From CAVROT01 sp963722905 (lineage in GTDB: Bacteria > Pseudomonadota > Alphaproteobacteria > Rhodobacterales > Rhodobacteraceae): a DNA stretch of 64,000 bases. The stretch's first letter is position 1, and each line of letters begins with the position of its first letter. A program made the position numbers and the translations under genes. The stretch covers positions 186,001 through 250,000 of the forward strand of contig CAVROT010000015.1 of the NCBI GenBank assembly GCA_963722905.1. The letters are read 5' to 3'. Of this stretch, positions 54,583-62,617 are shown piece by piece. Under the pieces are notes generated by a model. The model was given only the letters and a program-made list of their open reading frames with translations. It had not been told where the DNA came from and did not search any database.

Positions 54583-55375
54583 CTGGCTTATGTAGATGGG
54601 GAAGCTCAAACGCGACAGCATCCGCCAGCGGCGAAAATCGGTCTCTTCGATCCTGGGTGGTTCATTCGCAGGGCATTTTCGTTTCCGGCGATAGAAGACC
54701 ACGATGCGTCATGACAGTCTTAGGCTTTTTATTCTCTCAAGCGGCTCGGCTGGTGCGCAGCGAGTCGCGCCAGATTCCCGTCACGTTGTTAGGGCCATCG
54801 GAGAGTTGGTGAAGGCCCATCAGACGCATCTGCACGCTGCTTCGGAGGAACGACGCCGGAGGCGCTCCTCTACCGGGCCTTCACTACTTGCACATCTACC
54901 TGGGCAGGGTCGACGACCGTCAGCAAGCGACGCCATTCTATGGTCAAGTCGCCTGAGGCGAATTCCGCCGTTCCTGAGCCAGCTTCTCGCGGCGGGCGAA
55001 CGTTCACTGTTCATCTGGGCGAAGGCGACGCGAACCGCTTGGGTGCAGAAGGAAGGCGCGCAAAAGGCGCTTCTCAGCGAACGATCACGGTGGACGATCT
55101 GACGGACGATGACTTCCATGCGGGGCGGCGACAGAAGCTATCGACTGCACTTCGCCCTGACATTCGTCCATCACGCTGATATCGGCACGCGGACCTGCTG
55201 TTCGCCTGGTGACGGGAACTACCAACAACGTGCAGGCGCGACGCTGGCCTGACGAGTTCTTCTCGGGATGTATAGGTATCACTCGATTTCGCGGTTGCGC
55301 TGAATAATGCGAGCGGCCTGTTTAGCATACCGCGCCGTGCGTAAGCGGCAACCTGGCCCGTCGATCCGGCAATTA
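54583..55375. other. Low-GC stretch without recognisable gene
   Basis: About 790 bp between hydA and the transporter ATPase gene, clearly poorer in GC (roughly 57%) than its neighbours. Small open frames exist on both strands (for example 54704-55102 and 54940-55179) but none resembles a known protein, has a good ribosome-binding site, or shows the third-position GC bias of real genes here. It may be a degenerated insertion. The transporter promoter should lie at its right end. Confidence 0.5.
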
Positions 55376-56147
55376 ATGACCACCGTCTCCGCCCATTCCC
55401 TCGACCTCACCTTCCCCACCCCGGACGGGCCGATCCATGCGCTGTCGGACGTCACCCTCGACGTCGACGCAGGGCGAGTTCGTCTCCTTCATCGGCCCCT
55501 CGGGATGCGGCAAGACCACGTTCCTGCGCTGCGTCGCCGCGTTGGAGACGCCCACATCCGGCACCCTTACCGTCAACGGGATGAGCCCGGACGAGGCGCG
55601 GCGGGCGCGGGCCTATGGGTACGTGTTCCAGGCGGCGGGGCTCTATCCTTGGCGGACCATCGGGCGCAACGTCACGTTGCCGCTGGAGATCATGGGATAC
55701 CCGAAGGCCGAGCGGGAGCGGCGGATGCGCGATGTCCTCGCCCTCGTGGAACTGGAGAAGTTCGCCAATCGCTACCCCTGGCAGCTCTCGGGCGGGATGC
55801 AGCAGCGCGCCTCGATCGCCCGCGCTCTGGCCTTCGACGCCGACATCCTGCTGATGGACGAACCCTTCGGCGCGCTGGACGAGATCGTGCGCGACCGGCT
55901 GAACGAAGAGCTGCTGGACCTCTGGCGGCGGACGGGCAAGACCGTCCTCTTCGTCACCCATTCGATCCCCGAGGCGGTGTACCTGTCGACCCGCATCGTC
56001 GTCATGAGCCCGCGCCCCGGCCGCATCGCCGAGGTGATCGACAGCCCGCTGCCGGCGGACCGCCCGCTGGACATCCGCGACACCACCGCCTTCCTCGACG
56101 TCGCACACCGGGTGCGCGAGGCGCTGCGGCAGGGGATGGGCGAATGA
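55376..56147 (+). CDS. ABC transporter ATP-binding protein of a pyrimidine-type importer, frame broken near 55473
   Basis: The ATPase of a nitrate/taurine/NMT1-class importer. The ATG at 55376 starts MTTVSAHSLDLTFPTPDGPI. After TLDVDAG one extra G in the run at 55472-55474 shifts the frame. Without it the chain continues EFVSFIGPSGCGKTTFLRCV and reaches the stop at 56147, giving 256 residues, normal for the family. Other motifs are YVFQAAGLYPWRTIGRNVTL, the signature QLSGGMQQRASIARALAF, Walker B ILLMDEPFGALD, and VLFVTHSIPEAVYLS. The stop overlaps the next gene. The frame break is probably a sequencing error. Confidence 0.87.
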
Positions 56148-56389
56148 CCGGCCTGCAGCGCCTCTTCAACGCCTCCCGCCGGGGCCGCCCGCCCGAGACC
56201 CGCCGCGTGGCGTGGTTGTCGCTGGGATCGTCCGCATTCATCGCGATCCTGCTGGGCGGCAGCGCGGTCCTGTCGCGGCTGGGCCTCTTCGATGTCAAAC
56301 CAATCTGGCTGGACCTCGTCTTCGTGGCTGCGGCGGCGGCCAACGTGGCTTTCGCATGGACCGCGATCCGGCGGCTTCGGGAACCATGA
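56144..56389 (+). CDS. Small membrane protein within the ABC importer operon
   Basis: An 81-residue protein with two predicted membrane helices (AWLSLGSSAFIAILLGGSAV and LDLVFVAAAAANVAFAWTAI) and a basic N-terminus (RLFNASRRGRPPETRR). I recognise no family. It is tightly coupled: its ATG overlaps the ATPase stop, and its stop overlaps the permease start (both ATGA). That makes it very likely a real and co-expressed component, perhaps an accessory subunit of the importer. Confidence 0.75.
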   Translation: MTGLQRLFNASRRGRPPETRRVAWLSLGSSAFIAILLGGSAVLSRLGLFDVKPIWLDLVFVAAAAANVAFAWTAIRRLREP

Positions 56390-57324
56390 CGCGGGACGCG
56401 CCCATCGCGGCGCCAGGGGCGGGCATCGGACGCTCGGGCCGGGTCGGCATGTGGGTGCGGGCGTCGGGCGGGCGCGTCGGGCCGGTGCTGGCGGTCTGCG
56501 CGGCGATCCTCGTGATGTGGTACCTCGCGGCGGTCTGGATGAACGCGCAGTGGACCTACGACCAGGCCGCGCGGGCGGATCGCAGCATCGGCGCGGCCGA
56601 GCTGATCGCCGACACGTGGTCGCAGGACCGTCCCGTTTTGCCCGCGCCGCATCAGGTGGGCGCCGAGTTGTGGGACAGCGTCTTCACCCTTCCGGTGACA
56701 TCCAAGCGCAGTCTGGTCTACCACGCCTGGGTGACGCTCAGCGCGACGATCGCGGGGTTCGGGATCGGCACCGCGCTGGGGATCGCTCTCGCGGTCGGCA
56801 TCGTGTCGAACCGGGCGATGGACCTCAGCGTCATGCCCTGGGCCATCGCCAGCCAGACCATCCCGATCCTCGCCATCGCGCCGATGATCATCGTCGTCAT
56901 GAACTCCATGGGCGTGCAGGGGCTGATCCCAAAGGCCATCATCAGCGCCTACCTGTCCTTCTTTCCCGTCGTGGTCGGCATGGTGGCCGGTCTGCGCAGC
57001 CCCGAGGCGTCGCAACTGGATCTTCTGCGCACCTACGGGGCCAGCCGCGCGCAGGTGCTCTGGACGCTGCGCCTGCCCTCGTCGCGGCCCTATCTCTTCG
57101 CCGCTCTGAAGGTCGGCATCGCGGCGGCGCTGGTGGGCGCCATCGTCGGAGAGCTGCCGACCGGCGCCGTGCGCGGGCTGGGCGCGCGGCTGCTGAGCGG
57201 GTCCTACTACGGGCAGACGGTGCAGATCTGGGCGGCGCTGGTGATGGCGGCGGTCTGCGCCTCGGCGCTGGTGGGCCTCGTCGGGCTGGCGCAGGCGGCG
57301 GCGCTGAGGCGGATGGGCCGGTGA
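56386..57324 (+). CDS. ABC transporter permease (pyrimidine-type importer, first permease)
   Basis: An inner-membrane permease of the BPD_transp_1 type, 312 residues, with the family loop DLLRTYGASRAQVLWTLRLP that contacts the ATPase. Helices include TIAGFGIGTALGIALAVGIV and TIPILAIAPMIIVVMNSMGV. An unusual periplasmic segment of about 60 residues (MNAQWTYDQAARADRSIGAA onward) follows the first helix. The N-terminus is a Gly-rich cytoplasmic leader. It pairs with the second permease at 57418 to form a heterodimeric channel. Confidence 0.9.
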   Translation: MTRDAPIAAPGAGIGRSGRVGMWVRASGGRVGPVLAVCAAILVMWYLAAVWMNAQWTYDQAARADRSIGAAELIADTWSQDRPVLPAPHQVGAELWDSVFTLPVTSKRSLVYHAWVTLSATIAGFGIGTALGIALAVGIVSNRAMDLSVMPWAIASQTIPILAIAPMIIVVMNSMGVQGLIPKAIISAYLSFFPVVVGMVAGLRSPEASQLDLLRTYGASRAQVLWTLRLPSSRPYLFAALKVGIAAALVGAIVGELPTGAVRGLGARLLSGSYYGQTVQIWAALVMAAVCASALVGLVGLAQAAALRRMGR

Positions 57325-57341
57325 GCCGGGCGGGCGTCGCC

Positions 57342-57403
57342 GGGGGGCCGTCTGCCCCCCACGGTCCGTGCCGGACCTACCCCCGAGGATATTTCGGAAC
57401 CCA
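57342..57403 (+). repeat. Rhodobacteraceae extragenic repeat, hairpin-containing copy C
   Basis: In the 93-bp gap between the two permease genes, a perfect 7-bp G/C hairpin (GGGGGGC at 57342-57348, GCCCCCC at 57354-57360) is followed by ACCCCCGAGGATATTTCGG. This hairpin plus a CCCCCGGAGTATTT-like tail is the pattern I associate with interspersed extragenic elements in this family, and copies A and B share the tail. Its place inside an operon suggests mRNA processing or attenuation rather than full termination. Confidence 0.6.
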
Positions 57404-57417
57404 AGACGGGGGCGGTC

Positions 57418-58365
57418 GTGAGTAGTCTGCGCGGCTTGTCGCCGGGGCGTTCGTGGCCGGCGGTCGCCGTCGCCCTCGTGGTGGCGGGGACGCTGTGGGA
57501 CATGCGGCTGGGCGCGATGCTGGCGGTCTGGTTCGGTGCCTGGGCCGGCAATGCCTGGCTGGCGCGCGCGGGGTCGAGGGGCGGCCAGGCGGTCGGGCAG
57601 GGCGCGGCGCTGCGGCGCGCGGCCGTCCCCGTCATTTTCGGCGCCACGCTGCTGGTGCTGTGGGAGATGGGGGTGCGCCTGTTCGATGTGCCGGGGGTCA
57701 TCCTGCCGCCGCCCTCGGCCATCGCGGCGCGCATGGCGGCATCGGGCGGTATCCTGTGGGAGGACTTCGTCCAGACGTTCCTCAAGGGCGCGCTGACCGG
57801 CTGGGCCATCGGGTGCGGCGCGGCGGTGGCGACGGGGATCGCCATCGACCGTTCGGAGTTTCTTCGGCGGGGGCTTTTGCCGGTCGGAAGTTTCGTCGCC
57901 GCCCTGCCCATCGTCGGCACCGCGCCGATCCTGGTGATGTGGTTCGGATTCGACTGGCAGTCGAAGGCGGCGGTCGTGGTGGTGATGGTGTTCTTTCCGG
58001 TGCTGGTGAACACGGTGGCGGGGCTTTCGGCCGGCGATGCGATGCAGCGCGACCTGATGCGGACCTGGGGCGCCTCCTACGCGCAGGCGCTGTGGCGGCT
58101 GCGGCTGCCCGCGGCGCTGCCGATGATCTTCAACGGGCTGAAGATCGCGACGACCCTGGCCCTGATCGGCGCCATCGTTGCCGAATTCTTCGGCTCTCCG
58201 ACGCGCGGAATGGGGTTTCGCATCTCGACCGAGGTGGGGCGGCTTGCGCTCGACATGGTGTGGGCCGAGATTGTCGTGGCAGCCGTCGCCGGGTCGGCGT
58301 TCTTCGGCCTTGTCGCATGGGCCGGGGCACGTCTGACATTCTGGCACCCGTCGCAGCGACGGTGA
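57418..58365 (+). CDS. ABC transporter permease (pyrimidine-type importer, second permease)
   Basis: The second BPD_transp_1-type permease, 315 residues, starting with GTG at 57418. The first two helices (VAVALVVAGTLWDMRLGAML) precede the conserved core. The core includes LPPPSAIAARMAASGGILWE, the ATPase-contact loop DLMRTWGASYAQALWRLRLP, and ALPMIFNGLKIATTLALIGA. It is homologous to the first permease and is followed by the binding-protein gene after 26 bp. Confidence 0.92.
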   Translation: MSSLRGLSPGRSWPAVAVALVVAGTLWDMRLGAMLAVWFGAWAGNAWLARAGSRGGQAVGQGAALRRAAVPVIFGATLLVLWEMGVRLFDVPGVILPPPSAIAARMAASGGILWEDFVQTFLKGALTGWAIGCGAAVATGIAIDRSEFLRRGLLPVGSFVAALPIVGTAPILVMWFGFDWQSKAAVVVVMVFFPVLVNTVAGLSAGDAMQRDLMRTWGASYAQALWRLRLPAALPMIFNGLKIATTLALIGAIVAEFFGSPTRGMGFRISTEVGRLALDMVWAEIVVAAVAGSAFFGLVAWAGARLTFWHPSQRR

Positions 58366-58391
58366 GTATTCATGATGAAGGGGAGATCGAC

Positions 58392-59387
58392 ATGACGACG
58401 ACACGGACACTGGCCTGGATGTCGGGCGCGGCGGCATTGCTGGGCGCGACGGCCGCGCCGGCGCAGGACCTGACGCTGCAGCTCAAGTGGGTGACGCAGG
58501 CGCAGTTCGCCGGCTACTACGTCGCGCAGGAAAAGGGGTTCTACGAGGACGAGGGGCTGAACGTCACGATCAAGCCCGGCGGTCCCGACATCGCGCCGAC
58601 GCAGGTGCTGGCGGGCGGCGGCGCCGACGTCGTGGTGGAGTGGATGCCCGCGGCCCTTGCCGCGCGCGAGAAGGGGCTGCCGCTGGTCAACATCGCGCAG
58701 CCCTTCAAGTCGTCGGGCATGATGCTCACCTGTCTCAAGGAGACCGGGATCGAGACGCCCGAAGATCTGCCAGGCCGCACGCTGGGCGTCTGGTTCTTCG
58801 GCAACGAATATCCCTTCCTGTCGTGGATGTCACAGCTGGGCATCGCCACTGACGGGTCCGACACGGGCGTCGAGGTGCTCAAGCAGGGGTTCAACGTGGA
58901 TCCGCTGCTGCAAAAGCAGGCCGATTGCATCTCGACCATGACCTACAACGAGTACTGGCAGGTGATCGATGCCGGTCTGACGCCCGAGGACCTGGTGACG
59001 TTCAAATACGAGGACCAGGGCGTGGCGACGCTGGAGGACGGGCTTTACGTACTGGAGGACCGGCTGGAGGATCCGGCATTCCGCGAGACGCTGGCGAAGT
59101 TCGTTCGCGCCTCGATGGAGGGCTGGAAATACGCCGAAAGGAACCCCGACGAGGCCGCCGGCATCGTACTGGAGAACGACGAGACGGGTGCACAGACCGA
59201 AGAACACCAGAAGCGCATGATGGGCGAGGTGGCCAAGCTGACGGCGGGGTCGGACGGGACGCTGGATCAGGCCGACTACCGGCGGACGGTCCAGTCGCTT
59301 TTGTCCGGCGGGTCGGATCCCGTCATCACCGCCGACCCCGGCGATGCCGCCTGGACCCACGACATCACCGACATGGCTCTGAACTAG
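58392..59387 (+). CDS. NMT1/THI5-like ABC transporter substrate-binding protein
   Basis: A periplasmic binding protein of 331 residues with a signal peptide (MTTTRTLAWMSGAAALLGAT, cut near APAQ). The type II fold starts LTLQLKWVTQAQFAGYYVAQ, continuing EKGFYEDEGLNVTIKPGGPD, typical of the NMT1/THI5-like group that binds pyrimidine precursors, riboflavin or related rings. Later parts are NEYPFLSWMSQLGI and TYNEYWQVIDAGLTPEDL. The preTA-hydA neighbours suggest a pyrimidine or dihydropyrimidine ligand; this is inference. The gene closes the operon. Confidence 0.9.
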   Translation: MTTTRTLAWMSGAAALLGATAAPAQDLTLQLKWVTQAQFAGYYVAQEKGFYEDEGLNVTIKPGGPDIAPTQVLAGGGADVVVEWMPAALAAREKGLPLVNIAQPFKSSGMMLTCLKETGIETPEDLPGRTLGVWFFGNEYPFLSWMSQLGIATDGSDTGVEVLKQGFNVDPLLQKQADCISTMTYNEYWQVIDAGLTPEDLVTFKYEDQGVATLEDGLYVLEDRLEDPAFRETLAKFVRASMEGWKYAERNPDEAAGIVLENDETGAQTEEHQKRMMGEVAKLTAGSDGTLDQADYRRTVQSLLSGGSDPVITADPGDAAWTHDITDMALN

Positions 59388-59397
59388 GGGCGTCATC

Positions 59398-59435
59398 GAC
59401 GGCGGCCTGTCCCCTTCCGGGGCGGTGACGCCGTC
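59398..59435 (+). terminator. Branched hairpin after the importer operon
   Basis: GACGGCG (59398-59404) pairs with CGCCGTC (59429-59435) around an inner CCCC/GGGG stem, 10 bp after the binding-protein stop and between convergent genes. No T-run follows, so it may only stabilise the mRNA end or need Rho. Confidence 0.4.
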
Positions 59436-59476
59436 CTCGAACGGTCGACGTGCGTCCGGGAAGGGTCGGGGCCGCC

Positions 59477-60316
59477 TCAGGTCCGACGACGCAGCGCCAT
59501 GACCCCGATGGCGCCCAGCAGGAGGGCCAGACCGCCGGGCAACGGGACCGGCGCGACGGTCTCGGGCGGCAAGCGCTCGACAAGCCGCTGGGGCTGAGGC
59601 TGGGTCCGGGACCCGCGGTTCGGCCCGTTTGTCGGATCGTCGGTCGGCCCGCCCAGCTGCGGCGTGAGCAGATCGGTGCCACCCAGGAAGGTCCGCACGC
59701 CGGACTGCGCTGCGGGTTCCGATACACCGGTCGTGCCGCCGCCGCCACCGCCGCCGAAACCTCCCCCGCCGCCGCCACCGCCTAGGCCGCCACCCCCGCG
59801 CCGCGCCGGCGGCGTGAACGTGCGGGACGTCTCACCGCCACCCGGAAGCGACACGAAGACGTCGTTGCTGCGGATATCCTCGATGACCTCCGCGGGACTG
59901 ACCGCGGCGGTGGCCGTACCGTCGAGCGGCGTCGCCTCCTTGCGGCAATATTCGGCGTATGTGGCATAGATGGTATCCCACTCCGAACGGCTGGCGGGGC
60001 GGTCCAGTCGGTTGGCGACCTGGAGCGGGGTCAGCGGCCGGGCGCAGATGTCGTAGTCGCAGTCGGCAGGCATGCCGATCTTGCCGACGCCGGTCACGAT
60101 CACGCCCTCACGGTCGTCAACCGGCCAGATCCAATCCAGCGTCGCGGGCGACACGCAGGCGCCCGTCATCGGCGCCTGGGCGAAGGCCAGCTGCGCCGGA
60201 ACCGACAGAGCCGTCGCCGGGCCTGCCGCCGCGAGTCCCACCGCAGCCAGCGCACAGGCCGTCCGTCGCGCCTTGCGGAGGCGTCTGGTGCAAAGGGGGC
60301 CGACGTCCTGGGCCAT
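59477..60316 (-). CDS. VPLPA-CTERM-like sorting-domain protein, Gly-rich
   Basis: An exported protein of 279 residues of unknown function. A signal peptide (RRTACALAAVGLAAAGPATA) precedes a domain with five cysteines (GACVSP, DCDYDICARP, YCRKE). A low-complexity stretch of about 30 residues that is nearly all glycine follows (RRGGGGLGGGGGGGGFGGGG). A Pro/Gln/Arg-rich linker and a C-terminal tail VAPVPLPGGLALLLGAIGVM with ALRRRT end the protein. The tail has the same signature-helix-basic layout as the protein at 15060-16430. The ATG at 60316 has a GGAG site 9 bp upstream; the frame extends upstream to 60601 but the extra part is not credible. Confidence 0.78.
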   Translation of the reverse strand: MAQDVGPLCTRRLRKARRTACALAAVGLAAAGPATALSVPAQLAFAQAPMTGACVSPATLDWIWPVDDREGVIVTGVGKIGMPADCDYDICARPLTPLQVANRLDRPASRSEWDTIYATYAEYCRKEATPLDGTATAAVSPAEVIEDIRSNDVFVSLPGGGETSRTFTPPARRGGGGLGGGGGGGGFGGGGGGGTTGVSEPAAQSGVRTFLGGTDLLTPQLGGPTDDPTNGPNRGSRTQPQPQRLVERLPPETVAPVPLPGGLALLLGAIGVMALRRRT

Positions 60317-61756
60317 CAAGAAACTCCGTGCAAAAACGCGAAAACCAGAAAAAGCAACTCCGACGCCCGATGAGGCATACTGCGGACCGCTCGGCCGTCG
60401 ACCGATCCATATGTACGGCCCGACCGGCCTGTCGGAATGGGACGCAGTGACCGCCGACCGCGGCGCGATCAAATCGTTCCCCGGGATTGCGCACCGAACC
60501 GTTAAGAATCCGCTAACGATCCGCGCGCCCGGCATTCCGACGGATTGAACCTGCAGTTCCGCAGTTCGGCCCGCCGGCTCGACCCCAGCACATGTAGACA
60601 CGATTCGATCCGGGAAAGAGGTTCACTGGTAATCATGGGTTTTTCATGGCGCCGAATGGGCAGGTCGAGCACATTTCGAAGCCAGCGCGGCCGTCATGCC
60701 GCGATTGCGCGGTCCATGTCTGGCGGTGAGCGTCGGTAGCCAATCGCGGGCGGTGCGGTCCCGGTCGTCGCCGGTCGGTAACGCAAGGCTTCGCCGCGCT
60801 CCCCCCCTGGCGAACGGAGGATGCGCACCGAAATGCGACCGGCAGACGTTCCGGCCAAGGGGCTGCCAAGGTGTGGCAATATCTCGAACACGGCGCCCGG
60901 CCCGGATGATCGCGGGCAGAGCGGTTGGCCGCAGGGCGTCGCCATCATCGCATCGCGCGGCGATCGCGCCAGTGTCGCGGCCTGGCCGGTCACGAGGCGC
61001 AGAGCGGCGGACCGGCGCAGACTTCGAAAAGGGGTAGCCCGAGATTTCGCCCGGCTTCCGCCAGCTGAGGCGGAGCCTCGTGCGGAACGTGCTTGCATGG
61101 CATCTTGTCGCAAAAAGCCGGGACCGGTTCGTACGGCCCGGCCGATACTTCGGGCAGGAAAATACGATCGGTGCCCCGATGAAACTCGACTGCGCAACCG
61201 TCGTCATGCCTTTCCTCGCCTTTCTCCTTCGACACAGCCCATCGCATTGCCCTACGATCTGCTAAAGAGGCCGGGACCGAGGATGCGTCAGCGTGGAAAG
61301 TCCTCAGGCGTCGCCCGGGCCGTATCTACGGGCCCGATCCTGTGGTGAACCCGACGACTGCAAAGAGCCCCGACCACCTGGGAGGGCGCCGCGGGCTTGT
61401 CCGTCACCGGCGGTCGCGCCACGATGCGGCAACCGGCCGTCGGGCCGGATGGGGCGCGGTCGGATGGCCCCACTGACGCGCATACACGTCTGCCCGCCGG
61501 TCGCGGCAGGCCGCTGCGGCGTCGTTACGGCAGGTGGCATGCTGGGGAGGGAAGAAATGGGAGACCACGGAGGATCCGCCGCGCCTGAGGCCGGACAAGC
61601 GTTCGGCGACGCAGCCCAGGCCAGCGGCGTCGATGGCAACGGCGCAGGGCGCACGGGCGATGCGGCGCAGACCGACAACCGCGCATGCCGGCGGTACGAG
61701 CCGGGCCGGCGCGGTCGCGCCGCCGCTCCGTCGCCGGCGGCACACCGGTAGCGGAC
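60317..61756. other. Long stretch without recognisable gene
   Basis: About 1.4 kb. Open frames occur on both strands (such as 60644-61207 minus and 61293-61751 plus) but their translations are Arg/Pro/Ala-rich shadow sequence without a domain, and none has a convincing start. The left end (60317-60620) is AT-richer and should hold the promoter of the minus-strand gene at 59477-60316. A TTAG-N7-TTAAC at 60502-60517 (minus strand) resembles a CtrA site. Confidence 0.45.
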
Positions 61757-62182
61757 GTGGACCAGCGCGTCTCGCTTATCACCCTTGGCGTCGCCGACAT
61801 CGAACGGGCGGCCGCGTTCTATGATGCGCTCGGCTGGGTGAGGGCCCCGGCGGCGGACGGCGTCGTGGCTTACGACCTCATCGGCGGCACGCTCGGCCTC
61901 TACCCGCTGGCACGCCTGGCCGAGGATATGGGACTGGACGCGGACGTCCTGGGCCACGGCGCGATGACCCTGTCGTGCAACGTCCGCACCCGGGCCGACG
62001 TGTCACCGGCGCTGGAGGCGGCCCGCGCCGCGGGGGCCGACGTGATCCGGGCGGCGTCGGACATATTCCGGGGCGGTCACGTGGGCTGTTTCCGCGATCC
62101 CGACGGCCATGTGTGGGAAATCGCCTGGAACCCCCATGCGCCCCTCGGGCAGGATGGCGCATTCCGCTGGAACGGATACTGA
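61757..62182 (+). CDS. VOC-family (glyoxalase/bleomycin-resistance fold) protein
   Basis: A 141-residue protein with the two beta-alpha-beta-beta-beta modules of the vicinal oxygen chelate fold: RVSLITLGVADIERAAAFYD, LGWVRAPAADGVVAYDLIGG, TLSCNVRTRADVSPALEAAR and GGHVGCFRDPDGHVWEIAWNP. The conserved Glu in WEIAWNP would be a metal ligand. The reaction is unknown. The start is uncertain: I use a GTG at 61757; an ATG at 61685 lies in frame but adds unconserved sequence. The second VOC gene follows after 21 bp. Confidence 0.8.
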   Translation: MDQRVSLITLGVADIERAAAFYDALGWVRAPAADGVVAYDLIGGTLGLYPLARLAEDMGLDADVLGHGAMTLSCNVRTRADVSPALEAARAAGADVIRAASDIFRGGHVGCFRDPDGHVWEIAWNPHAPLGQDGAFRWNGY

Positions 62183-62203
62183 ACTCACCGGAAAGGAACC
62201 GCC

Positions 62204-62617
62204 ATGTCGAACGCGCCCTCCATCGTCCCCTATCTCAGTTACCGCGACCCGCGGGCGGCCATGGCGTTTCTAGAGGCGGCCTTCGGTCTGAGGGTCGTGC
62301 AGGCTTACGACGGCCCCGACGGCAGCCTCGCCCATGCCGAGATGGCGCATGGCAACGGCGTCGTCATGATGGGCACCGGCGACGCAGCCCGCGGATCGCC
62401 CGGCCTCTATCTGGTGGTGGAGGACGTCGACGCACACCACGCCCGCGCTGTCGCGGCGGGCGCGTCCGAGGTCTACCCCCCGGAGGATACCGAATTCGGC
62501 ACCCGCCGTTGGCGCGCGACGGACCCCGAGGGCCACGAATGGTCCTTCGGCACCTACGCACCGGCGACGGCGGCGCCGGCCTGGGGCCCGGACACGGCCG
62601 ACGGCGGGAATGACTGA
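62204..62617 (+). CDS. VOC-family protein, PhnB-like
   Basis: A 137-residue VOC-fold protein of the PhnB-like group: VPYLSYRDPRAAMAFLEAAF, GLRVVQAYDGPDGSLAHAEM, LVVEDVDAHHARAVAAGASE and RRWRATDPEGHEWSFGTYAP. A clear ribosome-binding site (GGAAAGGAA) precedes the ATG at 62204. It is probably co-transcribed with the VOC gene upstream. Substrate unknown. Confidence 0.88.
   Translation: MSNAPSIVPYLSYRDPRAAMAFLEAAFGLRVVQAYDGPDGSLAHAEMAHGNGVVMMGTGDAARGSPGLYLVVEDVDAHHARAVAAGASEVYPPEDTEFGTRRWRATDPEGHEWSFGTYAPATAAPAWGPDTADGGND

Noticed and set aside
54583..54812. C-terminal extension of dihydropyrimidinase as sequenced
   Set aside because: It follows the third frame break; the restored frame stops at 54582 with the family's normal C-terminus.
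54704..55179. Two small open frames in the low-GC stretch
   Set aside because: No family resemblance, no ribosome-binding site, and codon positions do not show the GC bias of genuine genes here.
55307..56389. A single 360-residue fused protein spanning the importer ATPase and the small membrane protein
   Set aside because: The middle of that frame is out-of-phase ATPase sequence; the ends belong to two different genes joined only by the extra G near 55473.
56002..58437. 811-residue open frame on the minus strand
   Set aside because: It is antisense to the two importer permeases, is extremely rich in Arg, His, Gln and Pro, and has no recognisable motif.
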